A stretch of 64,000 nt of DNA from Ancylomarina salipaludis (GCF_004122035.1 NZ_SAXA01000011.1:62001-126000), one strand, 5' to 3'; positions 44,814-54,225 are shown, counted from the stretch's first letter. The notes: generated from the letters alone by a model not told the origin. Translations and numbers: made by a program.

Positions 44814-46439
44814 TTACAGAACTCCGGAGTTTATTAAATCTAAAGTATACAATAATTCTGCGTTGGCGTCAAAATTATATTTTTTGAAATCAGACCATTG
44901 CATTTTGTAGTTAGGGGTTAGCTCTTTCCCTTTGGCTTTATCATAGGGGAAGTAAACCTGTCTGCATTTGGATACTACACCTTTTAAACCAGATTCATCT
45001 AGGGAAAAACGAATGCCATCCATATAGGTGTTACCTGCTTGTCCAGGTGTGACCCCAACAGTTACAGCACCGTAGGGCAATAGCTTGTACAGCATGGTGT
45101 AGGCGGCACTAAAAGTGTTTGGTGATACAAGTATAACAACCTTTGGTGTAAAAACGGGTTTCTCATTTAGTCCGGAAACAATTTCATAAGTGCTTGTTTC
45201 TGCTTCTTTCAAATTGTTGAAGAAGGAATTTTTTGATGTCAATATTTCTTCATCCCGTTTTTCTGGAGCAATTTTTGAGGACCAAAACTTCATGTCTCCA
45301 AATTCGTAATTGCTTTTATTTTTTTTATTATATTCCTCAAGTGTGGTTTTACTTCTGTCTAAAAGAAGTTTTGAAATTTTAGTGACCACTTCACGGCTTA
45401 CGGTGTCATTAAATATTTTGTTGCCATACATCATATACATTAGGGGTTGATAGCATTGGGTATTTCCTCCTCCATTTTTTCTTAGATCTATGACTAAGTG
45501 CTTAGAATTATTCTTTTTCATCTCTTTTAAAAGTTCAAAAGACATTTCGGTTAGGGATGGAATATTTTTTAAGATATCATGTTTAACTTCAGGCATCTCT
45601 TTGCCAAATTTTTTATACCAGTAATCTGCATAGCTTTGGAAAATAGGAGATTTTACTGGGAATTGTTCAAGGGCTTCTCTTGTTGCCATTTGATCTATTT
45701 GCAGATAGGCTATTTTCTTTTCCTTATCAACAAATTTCCAATCAATCATCTTTGAGTCATTGTATATTTTGTGCTTGTCGGTTTTAATCCAAATTATCTC
45801 TTTTTCTTTGGGATTAAGGTATTCTAGTTCACAGAGATGATTTTGATTTTCTGAATCTTTAAATTCAAATTTGATTTTTGACTGAATTTCAGAGATATAA
45901 GTTTTTATCAGGGCATATTTTTTGATGTAACCAGACACCACCAAGGTTTCGTGAAATCTATTTTCAAGAGGTTTTATTTTTTTTAATTTTTTTGTGAATT
46001 CCTCCACACTTTCGCCGTTTATTTTTGTCAGTTTATAGCCAAGAAGATTATTGTATTCTTCAGTGGTTTCTGACACAAAAATACAGTCGTCAGCAATGCT
46101 GAATTTAATAGGAAGTATATAGTCTTTTAGTTTATAAAGTTTAGATTTTGTAGGCTTTAGTTGTGTATGTCCATCATCAAGCTTGGATAATAGGGGAGAT
46201 AAATATTTGAAAAATTCCAGAGTATCCATTCCCATTTCTGGAAGGTCTGTAATTAAATGATTGACTTCTCTGTAAAATTCAATTCTGTTACCATAAGCAG
46301 AAAATGGATCGGGATGAGTTTCATCAAGAATTTTAGCCATTTGCTTGATGTCTTTTTCCAGATTTTGTTTCGATATTTTTTGTGCAAAGCCTGTAAATAC
46401 TATCACAGTAAAAATTAGAGCGAGTAAAGTTTTGTTCAT
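44814..46439 (-). CDS. Exported S41-family peptidase
   Basis: A signal peptide (MNKTLLALIFTVIVFTGFAQ) is followed by a helical N-terminal domain and a short region where a PDZ would be (LLGYKLTKINGESVEEFTKKL). The S41 catalytic core then has KHLVIDLRKNGGGNTQCYQPL and VVILVSPNTFSAAYTMLYKLLPYG, in which the Ser of TFSAA is the expected nucleophile. The following VGVTPGQAGNTYMDG closes the site. With 541 residues it belongs to the broad S41 group without an obvious role. It is likely periplasmic. It is a single gene. Confidence 0.85.
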   Translation of the reverse strand: MNKTLLALIFTVIVFTGFAQKISKQNLEKDIKQMAKILDETHPDPFSAYGNRIEFYREVNHLITDLPEMGMDTLEFFKYLSPLLSKLDDGHTQLKPTKSKLYKLKDYILPIKFSIADDCIFVSETTEEYNNLLGYKLTKINGESVEEFTKKLKKIKPLENRFHETLVVSGYIKKYALIKTYISEIQSKIKFEFKDSENQNHLCELEYLNPKEKEIIWIKTDKHKIYNDSKMIDWKFVDKEKKIAYLQIDQMATREALEQFPVKSPIFQSYADYWYKKFGKEMPEVKHDILKNIPSLTEMSFELLKEMKKNNSKHLVIDLRKNGGGNTQCYQPLMYMMYGNKIFNDTVSREVVTKISKLLLDRSKTTLEEYNKKNKSNYEFGDMKFWSSKIAPEKRDEEILTSKNSFFNNLKEAETSTYEIVSGLNEKPVFTPKVVILVSPNTFSAAYTMLYKLLPYGAVTVGVTPGQAGNTYMDGIRFSLDESGLKGVVSKCRQVYFPYDKAKGKELTPNYKMQWSDFKKYNFDANAELLYTLDLINSGVL

Positions 46440-46642
46440 TTTGGATTTTTTGAGTTAGTGTCTGGGGATTTATTCATTAACCTAAGAATTATTAATGTGT
46501 TTAGTATTAATGATGGGTTCAGATAAGTTTACCCTATTTTAATTTGGGATAATATTTACTTGTAATGTTTATTTAAATATTTCATGTTGATTATAAGTGT
46601 GATATGGTGCATTTGATTTATTATCAAATATTAAAAAAAAGA

Positions 46643-47200
46643 CTATTGTTTCTTAAAGAGGAACTCTTGATAAATATCCCAGAAACTCCCATTATGTTTT
46701 AGGAGGAATAGACTTTTACACAGAAATGAGGCTTTAAATTCCCTGTTCTTAAACTTACTCCAGGCTTTATTGAAGTTTTGAGTACTTAAATCTCTTGTGG
46801 CAATGGTCATATGAGGATGAATGTTTTGACTGATTTCTTTTTCGCCGATCTCAATTTTATTAGCCAAATCAGGAATGAGTTTCGCGTGAAGAGATAGAAT
46901 GGGAGTGTGGTCAGAAATTTTTATAAAAATGACTCTTGGCTCAAAACAATCGAAACCCGATAAGTTGATTTCAAAAGTATCTTGTTGCCTTGCAAATTCC
47001 TCTAATGTTTGAATTAGTTTGGTTTCCGTCTGGGTACTGCTTCTAAAAGGCATTTGCAGTGTGATATGCGCTGGTGATTTTAATGCGTGTTTGGCATTAA
47101 AGCTGTCCTTCATTTCTTTTTTCAAATTCTCTACTCGTTCCCTAAGGGCACTATGAGGCACTAGTGCAATGAAATAGAGATTTCGTTGTTGATTAGGCAT
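46643..47200 (-). CDS. 2'-5' RNA ligase / 2H phosphoesterase family protein
   Basis: Both HxTx motifs of the 2H superfamily are present: HITL (His45, Thr47) and HMTI (His130, Thr132), with 83 residues between. The start RNLYFIALVPHSALRERV is the usual LigT/ThpR beginning. Such enzymes cleave or form 2'-5' or cyclic phosphate bonds in RNA. Its 185 residues match. It lies just downstream of tRNA-Arg on the same strand, but a terminator separates the two, so a functional link is only a thought. Confidence 0.9.
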   Translation of the reverse strand: MPNQQRNLYFIALVPHSALRERVENLKKEMKDSFNAKHALKSPAHITLQMPFRSSTQTETKLIQTLEEFARQQDTFEINLSGFDCFEPRVIFIKISDHTPILSLHAKLIPDLANKIEIGEKEISQNIHPHMTIATRDLSTQNFNKAWSKFKNREFKASFLCKSLFLLKHNGSFWDIYQEFLFKKQ

Positions 47201-47338
47201 ATACTTAGATCAGAAATTAGCGAAAATATGGTCTATTAAATTTCGTTATTTTTTTTCAATTTCTAATATCAGCATCCTTCTTACTCATTAATGTATTACG
47301 AAGCTCAGGTTCTCATCTCAAAATCTTGAGTAATAAAA

Positions 47339-47370
47339 AAGAGATCAATCAAATTAATGAAAGATCTCTT
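47339..47370 (-). terminator. Terminator after tRNA-Arg
   Basis: On the minus strand an 8-bp stem (gatctctt / aagagatc) is followed by a run of T (plus-strand A-run 47335-47340), directly 3' of the tRNA. Confidence 0.8.
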
Positions 47371-47377
47371 CTTAAAG

Positions 47378-47451
47378 TGAACATGGAGGGATTCGAACCC
47401 CCAACCTCCTCGGCCGTAACGAGGTGCACTATCCAGTTATGCTACACGTCC
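47378..47451 (-). tRNA. tRNA-Arg (anticodon ACG)
   Basis: The 74-base cloverleaf reads 5' GGACGTG-TA on the minus strand. Acceptor arms GGACGTG and CATGTTC pair with two G-U. The D-arm is GCAT/GTGC. The anticodon stem CCTCG/CGAGG encloses loop TTACGGC with anticodon ACG. The T-arm contains GGTTCGAATCC. The discriminator base is A and CCA is not encoded. ACG would be edited to ICG and read CGU, CGC and CGA. Confidence 0.95.
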
Positions 47452-47666
47452 GTTTTTGTCTCAAATACCCTGCAAATATAGGCATTCTGAGATTTATATT
47501 ACAAGCTTTTTTAGAGGTTTTTTAAAAAATCTTTTATTTATGGTTTAATGTGAATGCTTAATTAAAGATTAACAAGTGCTTAACAAATATTACTTTTTCA
47601 TATTTTAAAATAGAGGTATATTTAAATTTAGTTTAAATAAGGATATAAATAATTAATTCAGATACT

Positions 47667-48260
47667 ATGAAAGCGAAAAGAGTACTATTAGGATTAGCAT
47701 TTGTAATGGGTGCTTTATTTGTAACGACCAATGTGAATGCTCAAAAAAGTATGAGTTTAAAAATTAATGATAGCAAGCTTGAGTGGACAGGGAAAAAAGT
47801 TACAGGAGAGCATCATGGAACAGTGGTATTTAAGTCGGGTAATTTACAGATGGAAGGATCCAAAATTGTGGGGGGAGAATTTGTAATAGATATGACCAGT
47901 ATTAAAAATACTGATATTACGAGTGATAAATACCGTGGTGACCTTGAAAAGCATTTAAAGTCTGATGACTTTTTTGGTGTGGTAAATTTTCCTGAATCAA
48001 AGTTTATGGTTAAGGATAGTAAGAAATTACAGAATGGTAAAATCTTGGTAAAAGGAGAGATCAGTATCAAGGGGATTACAAAACCTTTGGAATTTGAAGT
48101 TGACTCTCATCAGCATGGCGACTCTTTTCATGTTAGCGGTATGATGGTAATTGATCGTACCCTGTTTGGTATTAAGTATGGTTCGGGTTCATTCTTCGAT
48201 AATTTGGGTGATAGAACCATTTATAACGACTTTGAACTTAAGTTTGACTTGATGTTTTAG
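47667..48260 (+). CDS. YceI-family periplasmic lipid-binding protein
   Basis: A signal peptide (MKAKRVLLGLAFVMGALFVTTNVNAQ) precedes a lipocalin-like YceI domain. The family pattern is seen in SKLEWTGKKVTGEHHGTVVFKSG, then KYRGDLEKHLKSDDFFGVVNFPESKF and ISIKGITKPLEFEV. These proteins bind isoprenoid or other long hydrophobic molecules. Its 197 residues are normal. It has its own terminator shared with the convergent FadL-like gene. The menaquinone genes 1.6 kb further on could supply an isoprenoid ligand, but nothing in the sequence links them. Confidence 0.92.
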   Translation: MKAKRVLLGLAFVMGALFVTTNVNAQKSMSLKINDSKLEWTGKKVTGEHHGTVVFKSGNLQMEGSKIVGGEFVIDMTSIKNTDITSDKYRGDLEKHLKSDDFFGVVNFPESKFMVKDSKKLQNGKILVKGEISIKGITKPLEFEVDSHQHGDSFHVSGMMVIDRTLFGIKYGSGSFFDNLGDRTIYNDFELKFDLMF

Positions 48261-48281
48261 ATATTCAGTCTGAGATGTATA

Positions 48282-48313
48282 AAAAACGCCACATGTGAAT
48301 GTGGCGTTTTTTA
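48282..48313. terminator. Bidirectional terminator
   Basis: A 12-bp stem (aaaaacgccaca, 48282-48293, with tgtggcgttttt, 48300-48311) lies between the YceI gene and the convergent porin gene. Confidence 0.92.
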
Positions 48314-48348
48314 TGGATTGAGAATTAATTTCTCAAATTAAATATCGA

Positions 48349-49644
48349 TTAGAAAGAATAAGCAATCTCTAATTCAATCTGACTCATTTTAATTTCGATT
48401 GTTTGAGCTGGATCCATCTTGTTTGAACCTTTTACTGAACATTCAGGAGCGTATACAGCAGCAAAGTGTAAGGTATTTCCTTTTTCATTAAGCACTTTTG
48501 AACAACCTAAAGTGATGTGATCGCACATAACTCCAGGAGCCAGGATATTAAAAAGAACTTCTGATTTTTGAATGGGTTCGTCACAATGTGAATAACCGGC
48601 TCTTAAGGTCCAGGTATCAATTCCTGAATATTCAGCACCTATTTTGTAAACGTTGATATCTTCCCATCCAAAACCAGCACCATTATCGGTACCCAGAGGT
48701 GAGAATTGAGGATTTGGAGAACCATTGGCTAGTTGTGGTAGATACATTCTGTTTGAGACTGATGCTATATCAGTATAGTTGATACGCTTAAAATCAGCTG
48801 CAAATACCCAGTTTTCATTCGCTTGATAAGCTAAACCAACTGTCCAGGTTGATGGAATGTTGAAATCACCTTGCTCAGCGAAAAGTCCGGCATAGTCATC
48901 AAATTCACTCATATACACCATAGTCTGGTAACTTGCACCAACACTTAGTTTTTCAGATAATTGACCTAAATAACCCAATTTGAATCCAATACCGTAAGCA
49001 TTATCATGACCATTGTCAGATAATTTTGTAGCATCACTTGACATCATTCCAAATGAACTTATGCCTTTAGCTTCAAAGTATTGGTAAGCTGCAATCGCTG
49101 TGACACCAAAACTATGTTTTTCGCTTACCTGGTAAGCATAGCTTAAATTTAAGAACATTTGTCCCAAGTCAACACCCGTATCAGCATTTGGCATACCGAA
49201 TGTTCCAACACCATTTTTAGGCGCATAATCTGTATTCATACCACCATTACCGTAAAGAGCTATAGAGAAACTGCTTTTTTCGTTTAATAACCAGTTTGCA
49301 CCAAAAGTAGGCATGAAAAAGACTTTACTGTCACTTTCAACAGTTCCTGGAGCTAGGCCAAAAGTTCCATCCATCATAGAAGGATTCCCTGTTACAGTGT
49401 ATTCACGGTTTGGGTTAAACATATTTACTCCAAATTGATACTGGTTCCCGAGTTTTACTAAAGAAGCCGGGTTGCCGTTAATGAGTGAGTTTTTGTACCA
49501 GGCGATACCAGCACCAGCCATTCCTTTGTTTTGTGTGCCGTAAGCCAGGCTAAAATAGCCATCGGTTGCGCTGGCTGATTGTGTTGAAATAATTCCAGCC
49601 AGAAGCAGGGAAGCTGAAATAAGAAATTTAGATTTCATTTTCAT
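48349..49644 (-). CDS. FadL/OmpP1/TodX-type outer membrane transporter
   Basis: After a signal peptide (MKMKSKFLISASLLLAGIISTQSASA) the protein begins with the hatch-like TDGYFSLAYGTQNKGMAGAGIAWYKNSLINGNPASL, split here by family habit into a GxxxKGMAGAG element and NPA. The rest is a 14-strand-type barrel ending in YSF with terminal Phe. FadL-type channels take up fatty acids or other hydrophobic compounds across the outer membrane. Its 431 residues are usual. It has a single gene and is convergent with YceI. Confidence 0.88.
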   Translation of the reverse strand: MKMKSKFLISASLLLAGIISTQSASATDGYFSLAYGTQNKGMAGAGIAWYKNSLINGNPASLVKLGNQYQFGVNMFNPNREYTVTGNPSMMDGTFGLAPGTVESDSKVFFMPTFGANWLLNEKSSFSIALYGNGGMNTDYAPKNGVGTFGMPNADTGVDLGQMFLNLSYAYQVSEKHSFGVTAIAAYQYFEAKGISSFGMMSSDATKLSDNGHDNAYGIGFKLGYLGQLSEKLSVGASYQTMVYMSEFDDYAGLFAEQGDFNIPSTWTVGLAYQANENWVFAADFKRINYTDIASVSNRMYLPQLANGSPNPQFSPLGTDNGAGFGWEDINVYKIGAEYSGIDTWTLRAGYSHCDEPIQKSEVLFNILAPGVMCDHITLGCSKVLNEKGNTLHFAAVYAPECSVKGSNKMDPAQTIEIKMSQIELEIAYSF

Positions 49645-49882
49645 AGGTCAATATTATTTGAAAATTTGTTGTTATCAATTACATGTGCAAAATAATAACT
49701 ATAAACCTATGCAAATATGTTATATATCACATATGTATATATAGAGACTCATGTGGTTTAGTGTAACACATTAGTTATCAAATGTTAATGTTGTTTGATT
49801 TTTTTGAAAAAGCAGGCTAATACTTATTTGGAACAAATAAGAGGGATTTTCAGATCTAAAAAATACTGTTAATTTGGATCAA

Positions 49883-50956
49883 CTAATTCTTTTCTGTAAG
49901 TCTTGTCAGACTCGCTTTTCGTTGAATCTTATTGGTTAAAGTACGTTCAAATTTTGAAAGGAAAAAAATATCGCGTGGGCGTTGAAATTTTTCTAAATAA
50001 GCATCTATTTTAGCCTGAATCTTCTTTTTTTCTTCTTCGTTTTTCTTCTCTGATTCAATTATTAGAATCATTTTTTCGCCCAAGTGTTCATCTGGAATTC
50101 CAATAAGAAAGAAGGGCTCATCTATAAAAGGAATCAGCTTTTCTTCAATTTGTTCGGGGAATAATTTTAGTCCTCCTGAATTAATAACATGGTCATGTCT
50201 TCCGATCCATTCAAATTCAGAATTGGAGATGAGTTTTACGATATCATTTGTTGTGATCCTTTTGTTTAACAGTTTAGGAGCATCAATTTCAAGACAATTT
50301 CTTTCGTCTACAGACAATGTAATCCCCTTCAGAGCTTTATAAGTATTGGATTTGTTAGAACCGTTTAAAGTTTTTATTGCGATATGCGAAAGGGTCTCGG
50401 TCATTCCAAAGCTGGCATAAAATTGTGTGTTGAGCTTTTGGATTTGTTCGTTTAATTTTTGATCAATTGCACCGCCTCCAATTAAGATGGATTTTATTTG
50501 TTGAATTTGATCTGTATTATGTATGCTGTTTAGGACCTGAAGTGGAATCATTGCTGCAAAATCGATAGGCTGATTGAGTTCTTTTAGAGGATGTCCATCG
50601 GGCTCGATACAGATCAGTTGCATTTGCCAGATAATGGCACGAACAAGCATCATTTTCCCCGCAATAAATTGGGGAGACAAACAAAGAAGTGCTGTCTGTC
50701 CTTTTTCAAAATTGAAGAATTCGCCCGTCATTTTTGCAGACTGTATCATCTTTTCTTTTTCAAGATCGATTGGTTTCGGCGCTCCGGTTGATCCTGAAGT
50801 TTGGGCTTGTACATGAAGCTTTTCATCAAACCACTCGAGGATAAAGGCATAAATATCCTTTTGCCATTGCGCTTTACAAATTTGAATTTGTTCGTTACAA
50901 AGAGCCAATAGCTGAGTTCGGTTGAGTTGATTAAAATTAAGCTTCAAGCAGTTCAT
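49883..50956 (-). CDS. menE: o-Succinylbenzoate--CoA ligase MenE
   Basis: This ANL-family enzyme activates o-succinylbenzoate in menaquinone synthesis. The nucleotide motif AQTSGSTGAPKPI lies at about residues 54-66, YASFGMTETLSHIA is the A5 motif, and GRHDHVINSGGLKLFPEQIE is the hinge. The final Lys region is LTNKIQRKASLTRL. At 357 residues it is a short form, common in Bacteroidota. Its start overlaps the end of menC by 20 bases, so translation is probably coupled. It is the last gene of menA-menC-menE. Confidence 0.93.
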   Translation of the reverse strand: MNCLKLNFNQLNRTQLLALCNEQIQICKAQWQKDIYAFILEWFDEKLHVQAQTSGSTGAPKPIDLEKEKMIQSAKMTGEFFNFEKGQTALLCLSPQFIAGKMMLVRAIIWQMQLICIEPDGHPLKELNQPIDFAAMIPLQVLNSIHNTDQIQQIKSILIGGGAIDQKLNEQIQKLNTQFYASFGMTETLSHIAIKTLNGSNKSNTYKALKGITLSVDERNCLEIDAPKLLNKRITTNDIVKLISNSEFEWIGRHDHVINSGGLKLFPEQIEEKLIPFIDEPFFLIGIPDEHLGEKMILIIESEKKNEEEKKKIQAKIDAYLEKFQRPRDIFFLSKFERTLTNKIQRKASLTRLTEKN

Positions 50957-51995
50957 TAAGATCCCATTTTTTTGATTGATTGTAAATTAAGTGGCCTTGG
51001 CTAACTTCAAGTGGCGACTCAATATTGTTGGTGAAGAGTTGTCCTGTCCCCAAACCTTGCGGCATCGGATTATTGAGAGTATACACCCATTGTGCAATAG
51101 CATTTAAACCTATATTAGATTCAAGGGCAGAGGTGGCCCACCAGGGAATTGCATTCTTTTCTGCAATATCAATCCATTCCTGACTGCCTTTAAAACCACC
51201 CACCAAACTTGGTTTTAAAATAATATACTGAGGTTGTATTTGTCGTATTAATTCAATTTTGTCTTCGAGTCTGTAAACTCCGATTAATTCTTCATCCAGA
51301 GCAATAGGCAGTGGCGTTATCTGACAAAGCTTTGCCATAGCCTCCCAGTTGCCCGCTTTTATGGGTTGTTCTATAGAATGAATATCAAATTCTGCGAGTG
51401 ATTTCAGCTTATTTATGGCATCATCAGGCTGAAAGGCTCCATTGGCATCAACGCGAATTTCAATTTCTTTAGCTGAGAATTGTTCCCGGATTGATTTGAT
51501 AATGCTGAGTTCTTCATCAAAATTGATGGCTCCTATTTTTAGTTTGATGCAATTGAAACCAGTTTTGATCTTTTCCTGTACCTGTTTTTGCATGTAAGTT
51601 TTATCGCCCATCCAAACCAAGCCATTTATTGGAATTTGGGCTTCATTTTTTGTGAAATCTGATTCAAACAAAAGCCGTTCCCCGTTGTTTGACAGATCTT
51701 TTAGTGCCATTTCGAATCCAAAATAGATTGATGGCCATTCAATTAATTCTCCATTGAAATAGCTTTCTATCTGATTGATGTTTTGGCAAACTTCATGGAT
51801 CTTTTCTGCGTAGTTTTCCCTGTCATCAGGACTTAAACCCCTGATAATTGAACATTCGCCAATCCCTTTAATTTTCGGATTTTTATCATCCCATATGCGT
51901 ACAATCCAGGCTTCTTTTTTTGTGAGAATGCCACGGGATGTGCCGCTTGGACGTTTGAAATCTAAAGGGTAATAATGAAAGTCGGATACCAGCAT
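50937..51995 (-). CDS. menC: o-Succinylbenzoate synthase MenC
   Basis: This enolase-superfamily dehydratase makes o-succinylbenzoate from SHCHC. The catalytic pair KxK is in CIKLKIGA (Lys151, Lys153). Metal ligands are in RVDANGAF (Asp183), SIEQPI (Glu) and IALDEELIG (Asp). The second Lys is in IILKPSLVGG. Its 352 residues match the family. It lies 21 bases after menA and overlaps menE by 20 bases. Confidence 0.94.
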   Translation of the reverse strand: MLVSDFHYYPLDFKRPSGTSRGILTKKEAWIVRIWDDKNPKIKGIGECSIIRGLSPDDRENYAEKIHEVCQNINQIESYFNGELIEWPSIYFGFEMALKDLSNNGERLLFESDFTKNEAQIPINGLVWMGDKTYMQKQVQEKIKTGFNCIKLKIGAINFDEELSIIKSIREQFSAKEIEIRVDANGAFQPDDAINKLKSLAEFDIHSIEQPIKAGNWEAMAKLCQITPLPIALDEELIGVYRLEDKIELIRQIQPQYIILKPSLVGGFKGSQEWIDIAEKNAIPWWATSALESNIGLNAIAQWVYTLNNPMPQGLGTGQLFTNNIESPLEVSQGHLIYNQSKKWDLNELLEA

Positions 51996-52016
51996 CGTTT
52001 GGGAATAAATATATGA

Positions 52017-52919
52017 TTACAACAGAGTTCCAATACCAAAAGTTAAACTGAATACGAAACAAGATATTGCTAATTTTTTTAATTCAGGATCTAATTTCTG
52101 AGGTTCATCATTTTTTATGACTGTGTTCATATGACAAAAAATAAGAGGGAAACTCAGAAGATAGATAAATTGAAATATCGATTTGTAATGCGCGATGCTA
52201 TAGATGATAGCAAGCAGCATGGCCAGGCTAAGAATGACAAGATGGTAATTTCGGGCAGCTTTAGAGCCGATTTTTACAACTAAGGTTCGTTTTCCGGTTT
52301 GGGCATCATTTTCGATGTCCCTCATATTGTTTAGGTTGAGAACACCTGTGCTTAAGAAACCAATAGAGCTGGCAGGCAGGAAAATATCCCAGTGAAGATT
52401 TCCAGTATGCAGAAAATAGGAGCCTAGAACACCAACCAAACCAAAAAAGATGAAAACAAACAGATCGCCAAAGCCCATATATCCGTATGGATTTTTGCCA
52501 ATTGTATAATTGATTGCGGCTAAAATTGCCAAAATACCTATTGCAAAAATTATAAGAGCTTCTTGTAGATTAATGATTTGAGCCGCTTCGTAGATCAAAA
52601 AAGAACCACTTATTAAAGAAAGACTTATGAAGATATAAAGCATATTTTTCATTTCCTTTTTACTGATATCTCCGCTTTGTACAGCCCTTTCGGGGCCAAC
52701 ACGATTGGCATTATCAGCTCCTGTAATTGAATCACCCAGATCATTAGCTAAATTCGAAAGAATCTGCAGGAAAAGGGTGGTTGTGATGGCCAGGATAAAT
52801 ATGATTGAATTGAACTGATTATATGATGCCGCTATAAGACTACCCAGAATAATACTGGATAGAGCTAAGGGAAGTGTTCTAAGCCTAAAGGCATGAATCC
52901 ATGCTTTTGTTTTACTCAT
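52017..52919 (-). CDS. menA: 1,4-Dihydroxy-2-naphthoate polyprenyltransferase MenA
   Basis: This UbiA-type integral membrane prenyltransferase attaches the isoprenoid tail to DHNA. The first Asp-rich motif is NLANDLGDSITGADNA and is followed by RVGPERAVQSGDI. The second is NNMRDIENDAQTGKRTL. There are about eight helices in 300 residues. It heads the menA-menC-menE operon, and a palindrome overlaps its predicted promoter. The remaining men genes are not in the window. Confidence 0.95.
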   Translation of the reverse strand: MSKTKAWIHAFRLRTLPLALSSIILGSLIAASYNQFNSIIFILAITTTLFLQILSNLANDLGDSITGADNANRVGPERAVQSGDISKKEMKNMLYIFISLSLISGSFLIYEAAQIINLQEALIIFAIGILAILAAINYTIGKNPYGYMGFGDLFVFIFFGLVGVLGSYFLHTGNLHWDIFLPASSIGFLSTGVLNLNNMRDIENDAQTGKRTLVVKIGSKAARNYHLVILSLAMLLAIIYSIAHYKSIFQFIYLLSFPLIFCHMNTVIKNDEPQKLDPELKKLAISCFVFSLTFGIGTLL

Positions 52920-52924
52920 AGTTC

Positions 52925-52949
52925 TGTGATTTATTGAATCACAAATTTA
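52925..52949 (-). promoter_or_regulatory. Palindrome overlapping a -7 box before menA
   Basis: The inverted repeat tgtgatt (52925-52931) with aatcaca (52937-52943) lies 5 bases before the menA start codon. It overlaps TAaaTTTG on the minus strand (52949-52942). A regulator could bind here, or a short hairpin could form at the 5' end of the mRNA. Confidence 0.45.
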
Positions 52950-53132
52950 GCCAATTTAAAATAATGCCTTAAGTTTTATTGAGATCAATTTTTAAGAAAA
53001 GCTTAAGTGTCTGGTGTAAAAGCTCTTGTTCCAAGATTTATTATTTCGTAACTTTTCGTATACACAAATTATTTTATACACAATGGTCATTCTCGTTTGA
53101 ATAGGATTAACATTAAAAAAAAATAATTTACA

Positions 53133-53588
53133 ATGAAAATTTTTAGAGATTTTAAAGAAATCATTGACTTTGCGATTGACAGTGAGATGAATGAAATTCA
53201 ATTTTATTCAGAACTGGCCGAAACAATGGAAAGGAAGAATGTAAAACAATTGTTTCGAAGTATAGCCCTTGAGAAAACGGCTCGTATGCTTCAATTAGAA
53301 AACATGAAAGATATCGGTTTTTTATTGGATTTAGAATGCATACAAGATTTGAAAATAGCAGGTTCTTTTTCTGAAATTGATTTTACAAAGAAAAATTTGT
53401 CTTATCAGGAAGCCCTGATCATGGCTATGAACAAAGAAAAAGAGAAATTTATTCTTTATCAGGAATTGGCAGATTGTTCTACGGATACAACTTGTAAACA
53501 AACATTTTTAAGTCTGGCGAATCAAGAAGCACGTCAGAAGTTAAAATTAGAAATTGAATATGATGAATTTATTCTATATGATAATTAG
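53133..53588 (+). CDS. Rubrerythrin-like four-helix protein A, metal ligands eroded
   Basis: This ferritin-like four-helix bundle of 151 residues has the rubrerythrin rhythm: AIDSEMNEIQFYSELAE, then SIALEKTARMLQLE, then MAMNKEKEKFILYQELAD, then LANQEARQKLKLEIEYD. Normal diiron sites need ExxH in helices 2 and 4. Here helix 2 reads EKTAR and helix 4 QEARQ, so both His ligands are missing. It is therefore unlikely to hold a standard diiron centre. It is the first of two adjacent paralogues. Its role may be structural, regulatory or in binding a partner. Confidence 0.75.
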   Translation: MKIFRDFKEIIDFAIDSEMNEIQFYSELAETMERKNVKQLFRSIALEKTARMLQLENMKDIGFLLDLECIQDLKIAGSFSEIDFTKKNLSYQEALIMAMNKEKEKFILYQELADCSTDTTCKQTFLSLANQEARQKLKLEIEYDEFILYDN

Positions 53589-53639
53589 AATAGCTTTTTT
53601 TGATTGAAATTGGTTCGTTGTTGTTTAATATCTGATGTT

Positions 53640-54110
53640 ATGGAAAAATATAATAGTATAGACGAGGTTTTGAATTTTGCTATAGAGCAGGAGCAAAATG
53701 AGGTGGATTTTTATAACGATTTGGCCGATAAAATGAGAGTGCCTAAGGTTGAAGAACTCTTTAGAGATATTGCTCTTGAGAAGCAGAAACATATTCTCAA
53801 GCTAGAGGCTATAAGAATAAGTGGCAATTTTGATCACAATTCCTATGATCAGATAAAAGAACTAAGAACGGAGCATTATATTGCCAATGTGGATTATTCC
53901 AACGAAAACCCTAGTTATGAAGAGGCTTTATTAATGGCTATGGAGAAAGAAAAGGCAACGTTCATGTTTTATTGGGATTTAGCAGAGAGGGTTAGTTCTC
54001 CTGACCTGCAAGATCTTTTCTACATGCTTGCCTTACACGAAGCCAAGCAAAAAGTAAAGATGGAAATTCAATTCGATAGGGGTTCTGATAATGAGTTTGA
54101 TGAGGAATAG
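53640..54110 (+). CDS. Rubrerythrin-like four-helix protein B
   Basis: ATG 53640 starts MEKYNSIDEVLNFAIEQEQN. The longer frame from 53604 begins with TTG. It is a paralogue of the preceding gene with the same four-helix pattern (AIEQEQNEVDFYNDLADKM; DIALEKQKHILKLE; MAMEKEKATFMFYWDLAE; LALHEAKQKVKMEIQFD). It keeps a His in helix 2 (EKQKH) but with shifted spacing, and lacks the helix 4 His. It ends in a very acidic tail (DNEFDEE). It is followed by a terminator. Residual metal binding is possible but doubtful. It probably forms a unit with protein A. Confidence 0.78.
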   Translation: MEKYNSIDEVLNFAIEQEQNEVDFYNDLADKMRVPKVEELFRDIALEKQKHILKLEAIRISGNFDHNSYDQIKELRTEHYIANVDYSNENPSYEEALLMAMEKEKATFMFYWDLAERVSSPDLQDLFYMLALHEAKQKVKMEIQFDRGSDNEFDEE

Positions 54111-54134
54111 ATTTCGGCTTGCAAAGAAAAAAAT

Positions 54135-54160
54135 GCTCCATTTAGGTGGGGCTTTTTTTG
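54135..54160 (+). terminator. Terminator after the rubrerythrin-like pair
   Basis: A short stem (gctcca, 54135-54140, with tggggc, 54147-54152, one G-T pair) is followed by seven T. Confidence 0.7.
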
Positions 54161-54225
54161 TCTGCGTCTGGCGTATCATGATAAAATGATTATTTTTAGC
54201 CTTCTATCAATAAACATCTACATCT

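Noticed and set aside
52925-52943. CRP/FNR-type binding site before menA
   Set aside because: The half-sites TGTGA and TCACA are spaced by 9 bases instead of the usual 6, so I call it only a generic palindrome.
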